Source: Rhodococcus opacus B4 (GTDB lineage Bacteria > Actinomycetota > Actinomycetes > Mycobacteriales > Mycobacteriaceae). Taken from it: a stretch of 64,000 bases of DNA. This document shows positions 1-7,881 of the stretch, piece after piece (position 1 is the first letter of the stretch; the number at the start of each line of letters is the position of its first letter). Both the position numbers and the translations under genes were made by a program. The stretch spans positions 2,666,001 through 2,730,000 of the forward strand of contig NC_012522.1 of the NCBI RefSeq assembly GCF_000010805.1. Direction: 5' to 3'. The notes under the pieces are model-generated. The model made no database searches. It was not told the DNA's origin and saw nothing but the letters and a program-made list of their open reading frames with translations.

Positions 1-215
1 TCGTCACCGTTCGCCACGGCCTCGCCACCGTTCGCGCGGATCTCGGCTGCGACCTCCTCTGCGGGACTCGACGCAGCACCGGTACCGTCCTGACCACCAC
101 CGAGGTCGTTGACGACGACCTTGGCGCCCTCCGCTGCCAGCAGCAGTGCGTGTTCACGGCCGATTCCCCGGCCTGCGCCCGTCACGATCGCGACGGCGTT
201 GTCCAAGCTTCCCAT
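1..215 (-). CDS. SDR-family oxidoreductase, 3' end cut off by window edge
   Basis: Only the first 71 codons lie in the window. The translation begins MGSLDNAVAIVTGAGRGIGR, which contains the TGxxxGxG dinucleotide-binding motif of classical short-chain dehydrogenases. It continues with the VVVNDLGG stretch and a Gly/Ala-rich insertion common in SDRs of the multifunctional-enzyme type 2 / 3-hydroxyacyl-CoA dehydrogenase group. The ATG at 215 is preceded by a good AGGAG ribosome site. It lies 73 nt after the acyl-CoA dehydrogenase on the same strand, so it is probably the last visible gene of that operon. A 3-hydroxyacyl-CoA or alcohol dehydrogenase role is inferred. The catalytic YxxxK part lies outside the window. 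Confidence 0.85.
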   Translation of the reverse strand, partial: MGSLDNAVAIVTGAGRGIGREHALLLAAEGAKVVVNDLGGGQDGTGAASSPAEEVAAEIRANGGEAVANGD

Positions 216-288
216 GTGAAACTCCTACTCGAATGCGTGTGAATGGCTGCAGTCACCCAGGAGGCGGACCACAGCGTCGATCGGGCTG

Positions 289-1566
289 TCAGCCCTTGGT
301 CGATGCGCTCGGAGCCGGGGTAACCGGTTCCTTCGGCAACCCCAGGACTCGCTCGGAAATGATGTTGCGCTGGATCTCGTCGGTCCCGCCACCGAGCCGG
401 AATCCAGGTACACCGAGCACGAACTCGGACCAGGAGTAGGTACCCCACTCCCCGGTGTCCGCGAGCAACTTGGGACCCAGCGTCTGACTCACCAGGTGTG
501 AAAGGGCGGCCAGGTTTCGCGTCAGCGCCAACTTCGACAGCGACATCTCCGGTCCGGGGAGGTGGCCTGCTTTGGCAGCTGCCTCGGCGCGCGCTCTCAT
601 CGCCTTCGCCGCGGCAACGCCCGCATACACCTTGGCATATTCCTGGCGAATCGCCGGATCGAACTGCGCGTCCAATTGGACGAGCATGCCCGCCAGCCGA
701 TTCATGTCGAACAGACCGCTTCCGCCGCCCGCCGATCCTCCGATGGCGCCACGTTCGTGCATGAGCGTCGCGAGAGCGACCTGCCAGCCTTCGTCGACTT
801 CACCGAGCCGGAATTCGTCCTCGACGCGAACACCCTCGAGGAAGACCTCGTTGAAATCGGCGCCGCCGGTCATCTGCCGGAGGGGACGCACCTCGACGCC
901 GGGTGCATGCATGTCGATCACGAATGCTGTGAGGTTCTTGTGGCGGGGAGAGGCAGACGTCCTGGCAAGAAGAAGTCCGACGTCGGAGTAGTGCGCGCCG
1001 GAGGTCCACACCTTCTGGCCGCTGATCACCCAGTGGTCCTCGACCCGGGTCGCCCTGGTCTTGACGGCGGCCAGGTCCGAACCGGCGGCAGGTTCGCTGA
1101 AGAGCTGGCATCCCACGACGTCGCCGCGGTAGAGCGCCTTCAGCCATCGCTTCTTCGCGGTGTCGGATCCGAACTGGTCGAGGGTCGGCCCCACCATTCC
1201 GAGACTGACCCCGAGCGGCGAACGGGAGGGGGTCTCGTAGTTTCGCTCGATCTGAAGGTAGGCCTTCTCGTACTTCGACGGCAGTCCGCGACCACCCCAT
1301 TCGCGGGGCCCCCGGATCCATCCGAAGCCGGCGTCGAAGACCGTCCTCCGCCAATCACATGCGACCTTCGCGTCCTCCGAGGTTGCACCGCGGAAGAGAC
1401 TGAAGGTGTCGTCGCCCTCCCCCCACGATTCCGCGGTTCGCGGTCGCCGCGGCTCCGCGGTGCGGTCGAGAAACTCCTTCGCCGCCGCACGGAACTCGTC
1501 GAGGGTGGGGATCGTGGTGTCGGCGTCCGCGGTGCCGTTCGGCTCGATCGTCTGCATCGCGCTCAC
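289..1566 (-). CDS. acyl-CoA dehydrogenase
   Basis: A 425-residue flavoprotein that would form a 2,3-double bond in an acyl-CoA thioester, passing electrons to ETF. Signatures seen are QLFSEPAAGSDLA in the middle domain (substrate/FAD contact) and GGTDEIQRNIISERVLGLP near the C-terminus. The YEGT motif that carries the catalytic glutamate in MCAD-type enzymes reads GGGT here, so the base must sit elsewhere, as in isovaleryl-CoA-type enzymes. The GTG start overlaps the E1 beta stop (GTGA) and has a GAGG site 7 nt upstream; the fourth codon, ATG, is an alternative start. Translational coupling with the E1 subunits suggests it acts on the acyl-CoA they produce. The substrate is unknown. Confidence 0.93.
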   Translation of the reverse strand: MSAMQTIEPNGTADADTTIPTLDEFRAAAKEFLDRTAEPRRPRTAESWGEGDDTFSLFRGATSEDAKVACDWRRTVFDAGFGWIRGPREWGGRGLPSKYEKAYLQIERNYETPSRSPLGVSLGMVGPTLDQFGSDTAKKRWLKALYRGDVVGCQLFSEPAAGSDLAAVKTRATRVEDHWVISGQKVWTSGAHYSDVGLLLARTSASPRHKNLTAFVIDMHAPGVEVRPLRQMTGGADFNEVFLEGVRVEDEFRLGEVDEGWQVALATLMHERGAIGGSAGGGSGLFDMNRLAGMLVQLDAQFDPAIRQEYAKVYAGVAAAKAMRARAEAAAKAGHLPGPEMSLSKLALTRNLAALSHLVSQTLGPKLLADTGEWGTYSWSEFVLGVPGFRLGGGTDEIQRNIISERVLGLPKEPVTPAPSASTKG

Positions 1567-2558
1567 ATCAATTCCTCGACGCTGCTCACGATCTTGGCCA
1601 CCGTCGGGTAGCCGGAGAGCGCGGACGAGAAGGGTACGGGAGAGTAGTCGCTACCCACCCGTTGCACCGGCGCGATCAGTTCGTTGAAGAGTTCCTCGTG
1701 GATGCGGGAGCTGATTTCGGCACCCGGCCCACAGAACTGGGTGGCCTCGTGGACGATGACCGCACGTCGTGTCCGTTCCACCGAAGAAAGAACGGTGTCG
1801 AAGTCGAGGGGGACGAGGGTACGCAGGTCGATCACCTCCGCCTCGATTCCCTTCGCGGCCAGTTCCTCCGCTGCCTGCTCGACGACGGGAACCTGGGGTC
1901 CGTAGGTAACGAGTGTCACGTCTCGCCCGGGACGCAGTACGTTCGCCTGTCCCAGAGGGATGCTGTAGTGCCCCGTCGGCACTTCTTCCTTCTTGCTGTA
2001 GGCAAGCGAGATGTGCTCGATGTACAGGCAGGGGTCCTCCGACTCGAGACACGCGGCGAGCAGGCCTTTCGCGTCTGCGGGCGACGACGGCATCACCACA
2101 TTGATTCCGGGGGTGTGCATGAACCACGCCTCGAGAGACTGGGCGTGCTGAGCGCCGAATCGGCTGCTGCCCACGACGGTCCGGACGGTGATCGGCGTCG
2201 GGGTGGCGCCGCCGGTCATGTACCGGAACTTCGCGGCGTGGTTGACCACCTGGTCCATGCACACCGCGATGAAGTCGAAGAACATGATCTCGGCGACGGC
2301 GCGGTATCCGCCGAGTGCGAGTCCGACCGCGGTTCCCACGATCGCCTGCTCCGCGATAGGCGTCGAGCGCACCCGTTCGACGCCGTACTTCGTCGAGAGC
2401 CCTTTGCTTACTTTGAACACTCCGCCGGTGGGTTCGGCGATGTCCTCGCCGAGGAGAATGATCTTGTCGTCGGCGGCCATGGCCACGTCGAGGGCGGAGT
2501 TCATCGCCGCCGCGGACGTCATGACGGCGGTTTCCGTGCTGCGTTCGGTGGTAGTCAC
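1563..2558 (-). CDS. 2-oxoacid dehydrogenase E1 component, beta subunit
   Basis: A 331-residue transketolase-like pyrimidine-binding plus C-terminal domain protein of the PdhB/AcoB/BkdB family. Recognisable parts are the LGEDIAEPTGGVFKVSKGL segment, the RVRSTPIAEQAIVGTAVGLA stretch with the glutamate expected to activate the aminopyrimidine ring of thiamine diphosphate, and the VIDLRTLVPLD motif at the start of the C-terminal domain. It would pair with the alpha subunit directly upstream (GTGA overlap) as an alpha2-beta2 E1 that decarboxylates a 2-oxoacid. No E2 lipoyl acyltransferase or E3 gene lies in the window, so the acceptor step is unresolved. It may borrow E2/E3 from the housekeeping complexes or use another acceptor. 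Confidence 0.93.
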   Translation of the reverse strand: MTTTERSTETAVMTSAAAMNSALDVAMAADDKIILLGEDIAEPTGGVFKVSKGLSTKYGVERVRSTPIAEQAIVGTAVGLALGGYRAVAEIMFFDFIAVCMDQVVNHAAKFRYMTGGATPTPITVRTVVGSSRFGAQHAQSLEAWFMHTPGINVVMPSSPADAKGLLAACLESEDPCLYIEHISLAYSKKEEVPTGHYSIPLGQANVLRPGRDVTLVTYGPQVPVVEQAAEELAAKGIEAEVIDLRTLVPLDFDTVLSSVERTRRAVIVHEATQFCGPGAEISSRIHEELFNELIAPVQRVGSDYSPVPFSSALSGYPTVAKIVSSVEELM

Positions 2559-3586
2559 TTCACACTCCGTACCCAGGTGTCGTCGGCAAATACGTCGGTG
2601 AACAGCTCGTCCTCGTGGGGCAGCGGGCTGTTCTCCGCGAACTGGAAGGCGTCGAGGACGTAGGCTTCCGCTTCGCGGTCCAGTGCCTCGATGCGCTCGG
2701 CAGTGGTGAGCCCCCGGTCGATCAGCCAGGATCGGAAGGTCGGCGCAGGATCACGCTGCATGGCCGCCCCCAGTTCGTCACGGGGGACGTAGGAGAAGTC
2801 GGCCGTACCACTGTGACCTGTCAGTCGGTAGGTCACGCATTCGAGGAAGGTGGGGCCATCGTTGCGTCGGGCACGTTCCACTGCGGTCTCGATGGCGTGC
2901 ATTGTCGCGAGTGCGTCGAAGCCGTCGACGCGCTCGGCGGGCATCGAATACGCCGATGCGCGTTTCGCCAGCTCGACGGACGGCGCGTACTCGGCGATCG
3001 GAGTGTGCTCGCCCCACTGGTTGTTCTGGCAGATGAAGACGATCGGGAGCTTCCACAGCGCGGCGAAGTTCATGGCCTCGTGGTAGGCGCCGATGGACGT
3101 GGCGGCGTCCCCGAATGTGACGACGGTGGCCGCGCCACCTCCGTCGAGCTGGTTCGCGAGGGCGAGACCTACCGCGATCGGCAGTCCGGAACCGACGATG
3201 CCCGTGGTTGCCATGAAGCCGACCGCCGTGTCGTGGAGGTGCATCGGCCCTCCCTTGCCCTTCGACGTGCCGTCGATGCGGCCGTACAGCTCGGCCATGA
3301 TCGACCGCAACGTGACGCCCTTGGCGAGTGCGTCACCGAGATTTCGGTACGTCGAGACCAAGCGGTCCTGGGGAGTGAGCACCGCACCGAGCGCCGCGCA
3401 CACCGCCTCCATTCCCCGCACGGGGTAGAAGGCGGCCTGGAGCCTGCCTGCCTTCGCCTCCTGCGTCGAACGGTTGTCGGCCAGGGTCGTGGTGACCATC
3501 AACCGATACATCTGTTCGAGCACATCGGTGTCCGGGATCGATCCGGCGTCTGTGGTCGTCGTGTGCGACAGCGTCTGTTCTGACAT
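2555..3586 (-). CDS. 2-oxoacid dehydrogenase E1 component, alpha subunit
   Basis: A 343-residue thiamine-diphosphate-binding subunit of the PdhA/AcoA family. The ThDP/Mg motif is visible as GDAATS, followed about 25 residues later by CQNNQW, matching GDGx(24-27)NN with Ala for the second Gly. The GKGGPMHLHD region is typical of acetoin dehydrogenase and PDH alpha subunits. The ATG at 3586 is chosen because it has a GAGAGG site and follows the Rieske gene by 29 nt; reading further upstream would run into that gene. With the downstream beta subunit it should oxidatively decarboxylate a 2-oxoacid or cleave a beta-diketone-like intermediate of this pathway. The true substrate is unknown. Confidence 0.93.
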   Translation of the reverse strand: MSEQTLSHTTTTDAGSIPDTDVLEQMYRLMVTTTLADNRSTQEAKAGRLQAAFYPVRGMEAVCAALGAVLTPQDRLVSTYRNLGDALAKGVTLRSIMAELYGRIDGTSKGKGGPMHLHDTAVGFMATTGIVGSGLPIAVGLALANQLDGGGAATVVTFGDAATSIGAYHEAMNFAALWKLPIVFICQNNQWGEHTPIAEYAPSVELAKRASAYSMPAERVDGFDALATMHAIETAVERARRNDGPTFLECVTYRLTGHSGTADFSYVPRDELGAAMQRDPAPTFRSWLIDRGLTTAERIEALDREAEAYVLDAFQFAENSPLPHEDELFTDVFADDTWVRSVK

Positions 3587-3615
3587 GTCGACCTCTCCGT
3601 CGTGTGTGATCACGC

Positions 3616-4989
3616 CTACCTCCCGATCCGCTTGCGGTACAGGTCGTAGAAGTGTCGGATCTTGGTTTCCTGATAAGCGCCGAACGTCACTCCCGGTTTG
3701 TTCTCCACGAGGGTGTGCAGGCCCTTCTGGACCCATCCGACGTTGTATTCGTCCTGGAAGAACACCCTCGCCAGCGTCCCCAACTCGTCTGCGTCGACGA
3801 AGGTCTCGTCCAACCCCATCCGGCGGACCTTGGCCGGCGCCGGACGCTCCCCCTGGAAGGGCGACAGGACCAGGCACTCCATGATGCAGGTCTCGGGGTC
3901 GTCACCATTGGGCTTGAAGCGGTAGCACGTCCGGTTGTATGCACCCCACGGGTGGAAGTTCGGGAACACCGTGTAGAAGAACGTATCGACGCATTCGGAA
4001 TCCGACAGACTTTGCGCCTTGTCGCCGAGCATGTCACTCATGGCCTTGCGGGTGGCGTCGGCAATCACGGTGCGTGCGCGCACGTCATCGGGCAGGGTCT
4101 TGATCGGTGCGTCCTCGAGGCCGAGGCCCATCATCGAGTCGAAGATTTCCTGCTCCGTCGGTTGCACGGTGAGGTGCGGACTCGGCGTACCTCGGGGCGT
4201 GATCGCGCGACTGACGTTGTTCCAGTAATCGTATTGGGAGTTCGCATCGCCGATGCCCTGCAGCAGCTGCGGGTGGGTGGTGACGACGTGAAACGACTCC
4301 ATGAAGGCTTCCTGTGCCACCTTCCAGTTGCACGGGAGAACCTTCTCGACGTGCGCCTGTGTGTAGCGATTCTCGAAATCCCAGCGCTCGAACTGCGCCG
4401 GTAGCTCACCGAGGTAGTCCAGGAGCGGTTCGGCGTCCGGATCCATGTTGATGAATACGAATCCGCCCCAGGTGTCGACCCGGACCTCGGGCAGCCCGAA
4501 CTTCTCCGGTTCGATCTGCGGAAAGTCCCATTGCGCGGGGACGTGTGCGAGCTTGCCGTCCAGTGCCCAGCAAAAGCCGTGGAACTGGCAGCGGAGTTCG
4601 CGGACGGTGCCGGGCTCCTCGCGAAGCTGTCGTCCCCGATGAAGGCAGGCGTTGTAGTATCCCTTGATCTCACGGGGACCGGTGCGCACCAGGAGAATCG
4701 AGATGCCGGCAATATCGTAGATCTCGGTGTCTCCGACGTGGGGAATGAGCTCCTCACGGCAGGCGAACTGCCACGTCTTGCGCCAGATCTTCTCCTTCTC
4801 CAGTTCGTGAATCTCCGGTGAGAAGTAGAAGTACGCCGGAATGTCCGCGGTCCCCAGATCGTGCGGGGACTCCATCTTCAGGAAGTCGGGAACATGCTGG
4901 GTGTCCGCGGCGAGGAGGTCGTGGTAGCTCACGCCCGGCGAGCGATCTGTGCGGGTCCGCGGTTCGACATCGGTCATCGTCTTGTTCAC
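3616..4989 (-). CDS. Rieske [2Fe-2S] ring-hydroxylating oxygenase, alpha subunit
   Basis: A 457-residue non-haem iron oxygenase. The N-terminal Rieske domain has the cluster ligands C115-x-H117 (in YYNACLHRGR) and C134-xx-H137 (in RCQFHGFCW). The catalytic domain has the mononuclear iron histidines H234 and H239 in ESFHVVTTHPQ. It would hydroxylate or demethylate a ring or hydrophobic substrate using electrons from a ferredoxin and reductase. No beta subunit, ferredoxin or reductase gene is present, so it resembles homotrimeric alpha-only oxygenases that borrow a reductase. The GTG at 4989 overlaps the stop of the small upstream gene; the ATG at 4977 is an alternative start. It lies one gene into the operon behind the shared AT-rich operator. 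Confidence 0.93.
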   Translation of the reverse strand: MNKTMTDVEPRTRTDRSPGVSYHDLLAADTQHVPDFLKMESPHDLGTADIPAYFYFSPEIHELEKEKIWRKTWQFACREELIPHVGDTEIYDIAGISILLVRTGPREIKGYYNACLHRGRQLREEPGTVRELRCQFHGFCWALDGKLAHVPAQWDFPQIEPEKFGLPEVRVDTWGGFVFINMDPDAEPLLDYLGELPAQFERWDFENRYTQAHVEKVLPCNWKVAQEAFMESFHVVTTHPQLLQGIGDANSQYDYWNNVSRAITPRGTPSPHLTVQPTEQEIFDSMMGLGLEDAPIKTLPDDVRARTVIADATRKAMSDMLGDKAQSLSDSECVDTFFYTVFPNFHPWGAYNRTCYRFKPNGDDPETCIMECLVLSPFQGERPAPAKVRRMGLDETFVDADELGTLARVFFQDEYNVGWVQKGLHTLVENKPGVTFGAYQETKIRHFYDLYRKRIGR

Positions 4990-5243
4990 ACCTTTTCTGC
5001 AGGCGGGGTCGGGGTGGATGCATGGCTTCTCCCGAAACCAGAGGCGTGTCGGGAGACCACTGCCTTCTCATGTGTGCCGACCCATCGGCACATCTCCGGA
5101 TCCGCGGTCCGGATCTCGCCCGAGATCCAGACGCCGTGGCGGTCGAAAATGCCTGTCTTACCGCCTTTGTCCACCTCGACTCGCGCGTCGGGAAGTGCGG
5201 AATAGACGTGACCGTTCAGCGGGTGCCGAAGTTTGAAAACCAT
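4986..5243 (-). CDS. small conserved-looking protein, first gene of the Rieske operon
   Basis: An 85-residue protein I do not recognise. It has no signal peptide, membrane segment or cysteine motif. The centre reads KGGKTGIFDRHGVWISGEIR, then PEMCRWVG, and the last 20 residues are low complexity and probably disordered. It is likely real: the ATG has an AAGGTGG ribosome site, and its stop overlaps the GTG of the oxygenase gene. As first gene behind the operator at 5316-5332 it may encode an accessory factor or small regulatory subunit for the oxygenase. That role is only inferred from position. Confidence 0.7.
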   Translation of the reverse strand: MVFKLRHPLNGHVYSALPDARVEVDKGGKTGIFDRHGVWISGEIRTADPEMCRWVGTHEKAVVSRHASGFGRSHASTPTPPAEKV

Positions 5244-5315
5244 AGTTACACCACCTTGCGGAAGATCAGCGGAAGGGGCCTGCAGTCCTGTGCGTGACTA
5301 CGTACGCTCCGCAGA

Positions 5316-5332
5316 TTACTCTAATAGTAGAA
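5316..5332. promoter_or_regulatory. operator copy 1 of the region-1 regulon (AT-rich, 17 bp)
   Basis: The sequence TTACTCTAATAGTAGAA stands out from the GC-rich background. It has an imperfect dyad centred on CTAnTAG with TT/AA ends. On the minus strand it lies between a TTGTCA -35-like and a TAATCT -10-like hexamer 17 nt apart, so a bound protein would block transcription of the Rieske operon. Near-copies occur at 5417, 7758, 17389, 19602 and 19625. Confidence 0.65.
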
Positions 5333-5416
5333 CATTGACAAGACGAGTGTCTGCGGTAACGCCGGTGCATCCACGTCACGATTTTCCGCCGTCCGGCGCA
5401 CCAGCTGTTAACCTAG

Positions 5417-5433
5417 ATACTCTAAAAGTCGAA
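5417..5433. promoter_or_regulatory. operator copy 2, in front of the MarR gene
   Basis: ATACTCTAAAAGTCGAA matches copy 1 at 14 of 17 positions and lies 60 nt before the MarR start codon. Two sites in one 250-nt divergent region suggest cooperative binding and autoregulation. The rest of 5244-5492 shows no further gene. Confidence 0.6.
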
Positions 5434-5492
5434 TTTATCTGATCTGAGCATTAGTGCGCGGCCTGGACGGTTGCGAAGAACGGAGAACCACG

Positions 5493-6047
5493 GTGGCACA
5501 GAAAGTTGCGGGGAAGACTGCACGCAACGCCGAACTGACAGAAGCCGAGAAGCTCGATCCCATGCAGTGGATCAAGTTCTACTGGCAGCAGCAGGTCGAC
5601 GACGACCCCTATCCGTTCCTGGCGATGAGTTCGGTCCTGCGTCTCCACCAGCTCATGACGTCAGTACTGGAACAGGAGCTGAAGAAGGGCTTCGAGATGA
5701 GCCTGACGGACTACCTCATGCTCAAGACTCTGCAGCTCAGCGACACCGGTACCCGCCTGCTCAGCCGGGTGGCCTGGCACCTCTTGGTTCATGCGACGAC
5801 CGTGACGATCGCGACGGACCGCCTGGAGGCCCGCGGGCTCCTGACCAGGCAGGCACACCCCAACGACCGGCGCGCGACCCTTGTGACCATCACGAACGAG
5901 GGCCGCACACTGGTGGACGAGGCCACCGCCGCGCTGAGCAAGGCGGATTTCGGCCTTCCCGGTCTGACTTCGGACCAGGCGGAGGCACTGGTGGCGATCG
6001 TGGCTCCGATCCGGAAGGCCGCCGGCGACCTCGACCGCGCGCACTGA
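5493..6047 (+). CDS. MarR-family transcriptional regulator
   Basis: A 184-residue winged-helix protein. The region from about residue 50 to 150 has the MarR layout: a dimerisation helix (FLAMSSVLRLHQLMTSVLEQ), the helix-turn-helix, and the wing DRLEARGLLTRQAHPNDRRA with the characteristic DxR. The GTG at 5493 is chosen because GGAGAA precedes it by 5 nt. It diverges from the Rieske operon across a region with two copies of the AT-rich operator. MarR proteins typically repress catabolic genes until a phenolic, CoA-thioester or other pathway ligand binds. I infer that it controls all genes in region 1 that carry the operator. Its ligand is unknown. Confidence 0.92.
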   Translation: MAQKVAGKTARNAELTEAEKLDPMQWIKFYWQQQVDDDPYPFLAMSSVLRLHQLMTSVLEQELKKGFEMSLTDYLMLKTLQLSDTGTRLLSRVAWHLLVHATTVTIATDRLEARGLLTRQAHPNDRRATLVTITNEGRTLVDEATAALSKADFGLPGLTSDQAEALVAIVAPIRKAAGDLDRAH

Positions 6048-6137
6048 CGCGCGCTGCTGCGGCATGGGAGCATCGGCCGACCTGCTCCGGCCGAGCTCTG
6101 GTGGCCCGACCGGAGCCGGCAGGCTCGACCCGGGGAC

Positions 6138-7685
6138 TCAGCGCCCGGCGGGGGCGGATTCGTCGTCTCGGTCCCAGTACGGTGCACGCAGCGCGCGCTT
6201 GTTGATCTTTCCCACCGCGCTGCGGTGCAGCGTCTCGACGAACTCGACGGATCGAGGGCACTTGTAGTGGGACAGTCGCTCACGGCAGTAGTCGAGGATG
6301 TCGTTCTCGGTGACGGAGGGACCGCGGCGCACGACGAGCGCGAGGAGTTGCTCCCCCATCTGCTCGTCCGGGATACCGATGCACGCTACTTCGACGACCC
6401 CGGCGTGCGTTGCCAGCACTTGCTCGGATTCTGCGGGATAGATGTTCACCCCACCCGAGACCACCATGTCCGAGAAGCGGTCCGTGATGTAGACGTACCC
6501 GTCCGCATCCTGATAGCCGATCTCTCCCAGCGTGAACAGACCCGGCTCGAGGTGCGCGTCCGCATTCGATGCGTTGTGGTAGACGACCCCGCGGCCTGTG
6601 GCATCGCGAAAGTACAGCCGGCCGGTAACCCCTGCGGGCACCGGCTTTCCGTCGGCGTCGACGACCATCGCCTCGAACGGTGAAACGGGCCTTCCGACGG
6701 ATCCCCGGTGCTCCAGCCATTCGCCGGCGCTGATACGGCACACGGTTCCGACCTCACTGGCACCGTAGCTTTCCCACACGACCGGACCCCACCAGTCGAT
6801 GATCGCCGCCTTGACGTCGGTCGGGCATTTCGCCCCGACCTGCTGGACGAAACGCAGCGAATCCAGGTCGTACTTCGCCCGCACATCCTCCGGAAGCGCG
6901 AGAATTCGCTGGAAATGCGTCGGCACCATGATCGAGGAACCGATCCGGTCCCTCTCGATCGCCTCTAGCACGCTCTCCGGGTCGAATTTGGCCAGTACCG
7001 TCACCGGCACGCCGGCCAGGAACAGCCTGGTCCCGACCAAAGGGCCGCTGTGATAGAGCGGACCGACAACCAGGTGACGTCCCTGTTTGACCAGTGAGTT
7101 CTCGCGGAGACGGTCGAGGTGTTCGGCGATGTCGGCACCACCGGCGAATGCCGTCGGGGGCAGTTCGGTCCCTTTCGGCCGACCGGTCGTGCCCGAGGTG
7201 TACACGAGGGAGGGCAGGGGCGCCAGGTCGGTCCTCGGCTGGGCGTCCGACGCGGCGCCCAGCCAGTCGTCCCATCGATGGACGGCCGGGTCGGCCGATT
7301 CCCCGGCGTCGCCCCACACGACAATCGTCGATACTCCGGATGCCGCGGCCGCGGCACGACCACGATCGAGTGTGTTGGCGTCGACGAACGCAACAGAGGC
7401 GCCCGAGTCCTCGAAGATGTAGGCCGCTTCGTCGGCGGTCAGATGGAAATTGACCGGCACGGCGGAGGCGCCTGCGAGGGTAATTCCTCCGTACGCCAGA
7501 ACCGCTTCGGTGGAGTTCCCGCCGAAGACCGCCACCCGCCGCAGTGCGCCGAGATCGAGTGCGTTCAGACCGTTCGCTATCCGCCGTAGAACCGCATCGG
7601 CCTCCTCCCACGTCACCTCGGTGTCGTCGCAGCGCAGAGCCGACTGTGCCCCACCATCCTCCGCATCGCGCGAAGCAAACGTCAT
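6138..7685 (-). CDS. AMP-binding acyl-CoA synthetase
   Basis: A 515-residue ANL-superfamily ligase that activates a carboxylic acid to its CoA thioester via an acyl-adenylate. The ATP loop YTSGTTGRPKG lies at about residues 162-172. The hinge-region GGVNIYPAESE stretch and the C-terminal catalytic lysine in SAVGKINKR (about K493) are both present, so the enzyme looks complete. The ATG at 7685 has a strong AAGGAG site, so the longer upstream reading is rejected. It converges with the MarR gene and diverges from the crotonase-led operon, with an operator copy 73 nt upstream. The substrate is probably a medium or ring-bearing acid and cannot be told from sequence. Confidence 0.93.
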   Translation of the reverse strand: MTFASRDAEDGGAQSALRCDDTEVTWEEADAVLRRIANGLNALDLGALRRVAVFGGNSTEAVLAYGGITLAGASAVPVNFHLTADEAAYIFEDSGASVAFVDANTLDRGRAAAAASGVSTIVVWGDAGESADPAVHRWDDWLGAASDAQPRTDLAPLPSLVYTSGTTGRPKGTELPPTAFAGGADIAEHLDRLRENSLVKQGRHLVVGPLYHSGPLVGTRLFLAGVPVTVLAKFDPESVLEAIERDRIGSSIMVPTHFQRILALPEDVRAKYDLDSLRFVQQVGAKCPTDVKAAIIDWWGPVVWESYGASEVGTVCRISAGEWLEHRGSVGRPVSPFEAMVVDADGKPVPAGVTGRLYFRDATGRGVVYHNASNADAHLEPGLFTLGEIGYQDADGYVYITDRFSDMVVSGGVNIYPAESEQVLATHAGVVEVACIGIPDEQMGEQLLALVVRRGPSVTENDILDYCRERLSHYKCPRSVEFVETLHRSAVGKINKRALRAPYWDRDDESAPAGR

Positions 7686-7757
7686 CAGCGCACTCCTTTT
7701 GCCAAACCGTTGGGAACGGCGCCACGCCGGGAACAGACACCGGCGCGGGGCCCACAC

Positions 7758-7774
7758 TTACTCTAATAAACAAC
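7758..7774. promoter_or_regulatory. operator copy 3, between divergent CoA ligase and crotonase operons
   Basis: TTACTCTAATAAACAAC shares its first 11 bases exactly with copy 1 (12 of 17 overall). It lies in the 196-nt gap between the start at 7685 on the minus strand and the start at 7882 on the plus strand, so it could regulate both operons. No other gene is visible in the gap. Confidence 0.55.
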
Positions 7775-7881
7775 TATCGAGGAAGCAACGTAGTAGGCTA
7801 CGATCGAATCGCACCGAGTCCGAGTGCACACGACAGTCATCGACGTCACGGCTCGCGCATTTACCGCGTGAGAGGTCACCG

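Noticed and set aside
562..1611. 349-codon open frame on the plus strand
   Set aside because: It is antisense to the acyl-CoA dehydrogenase, has Arg/Gly-rich composition and no family resemblance. It is a GC-rich shadow frame.
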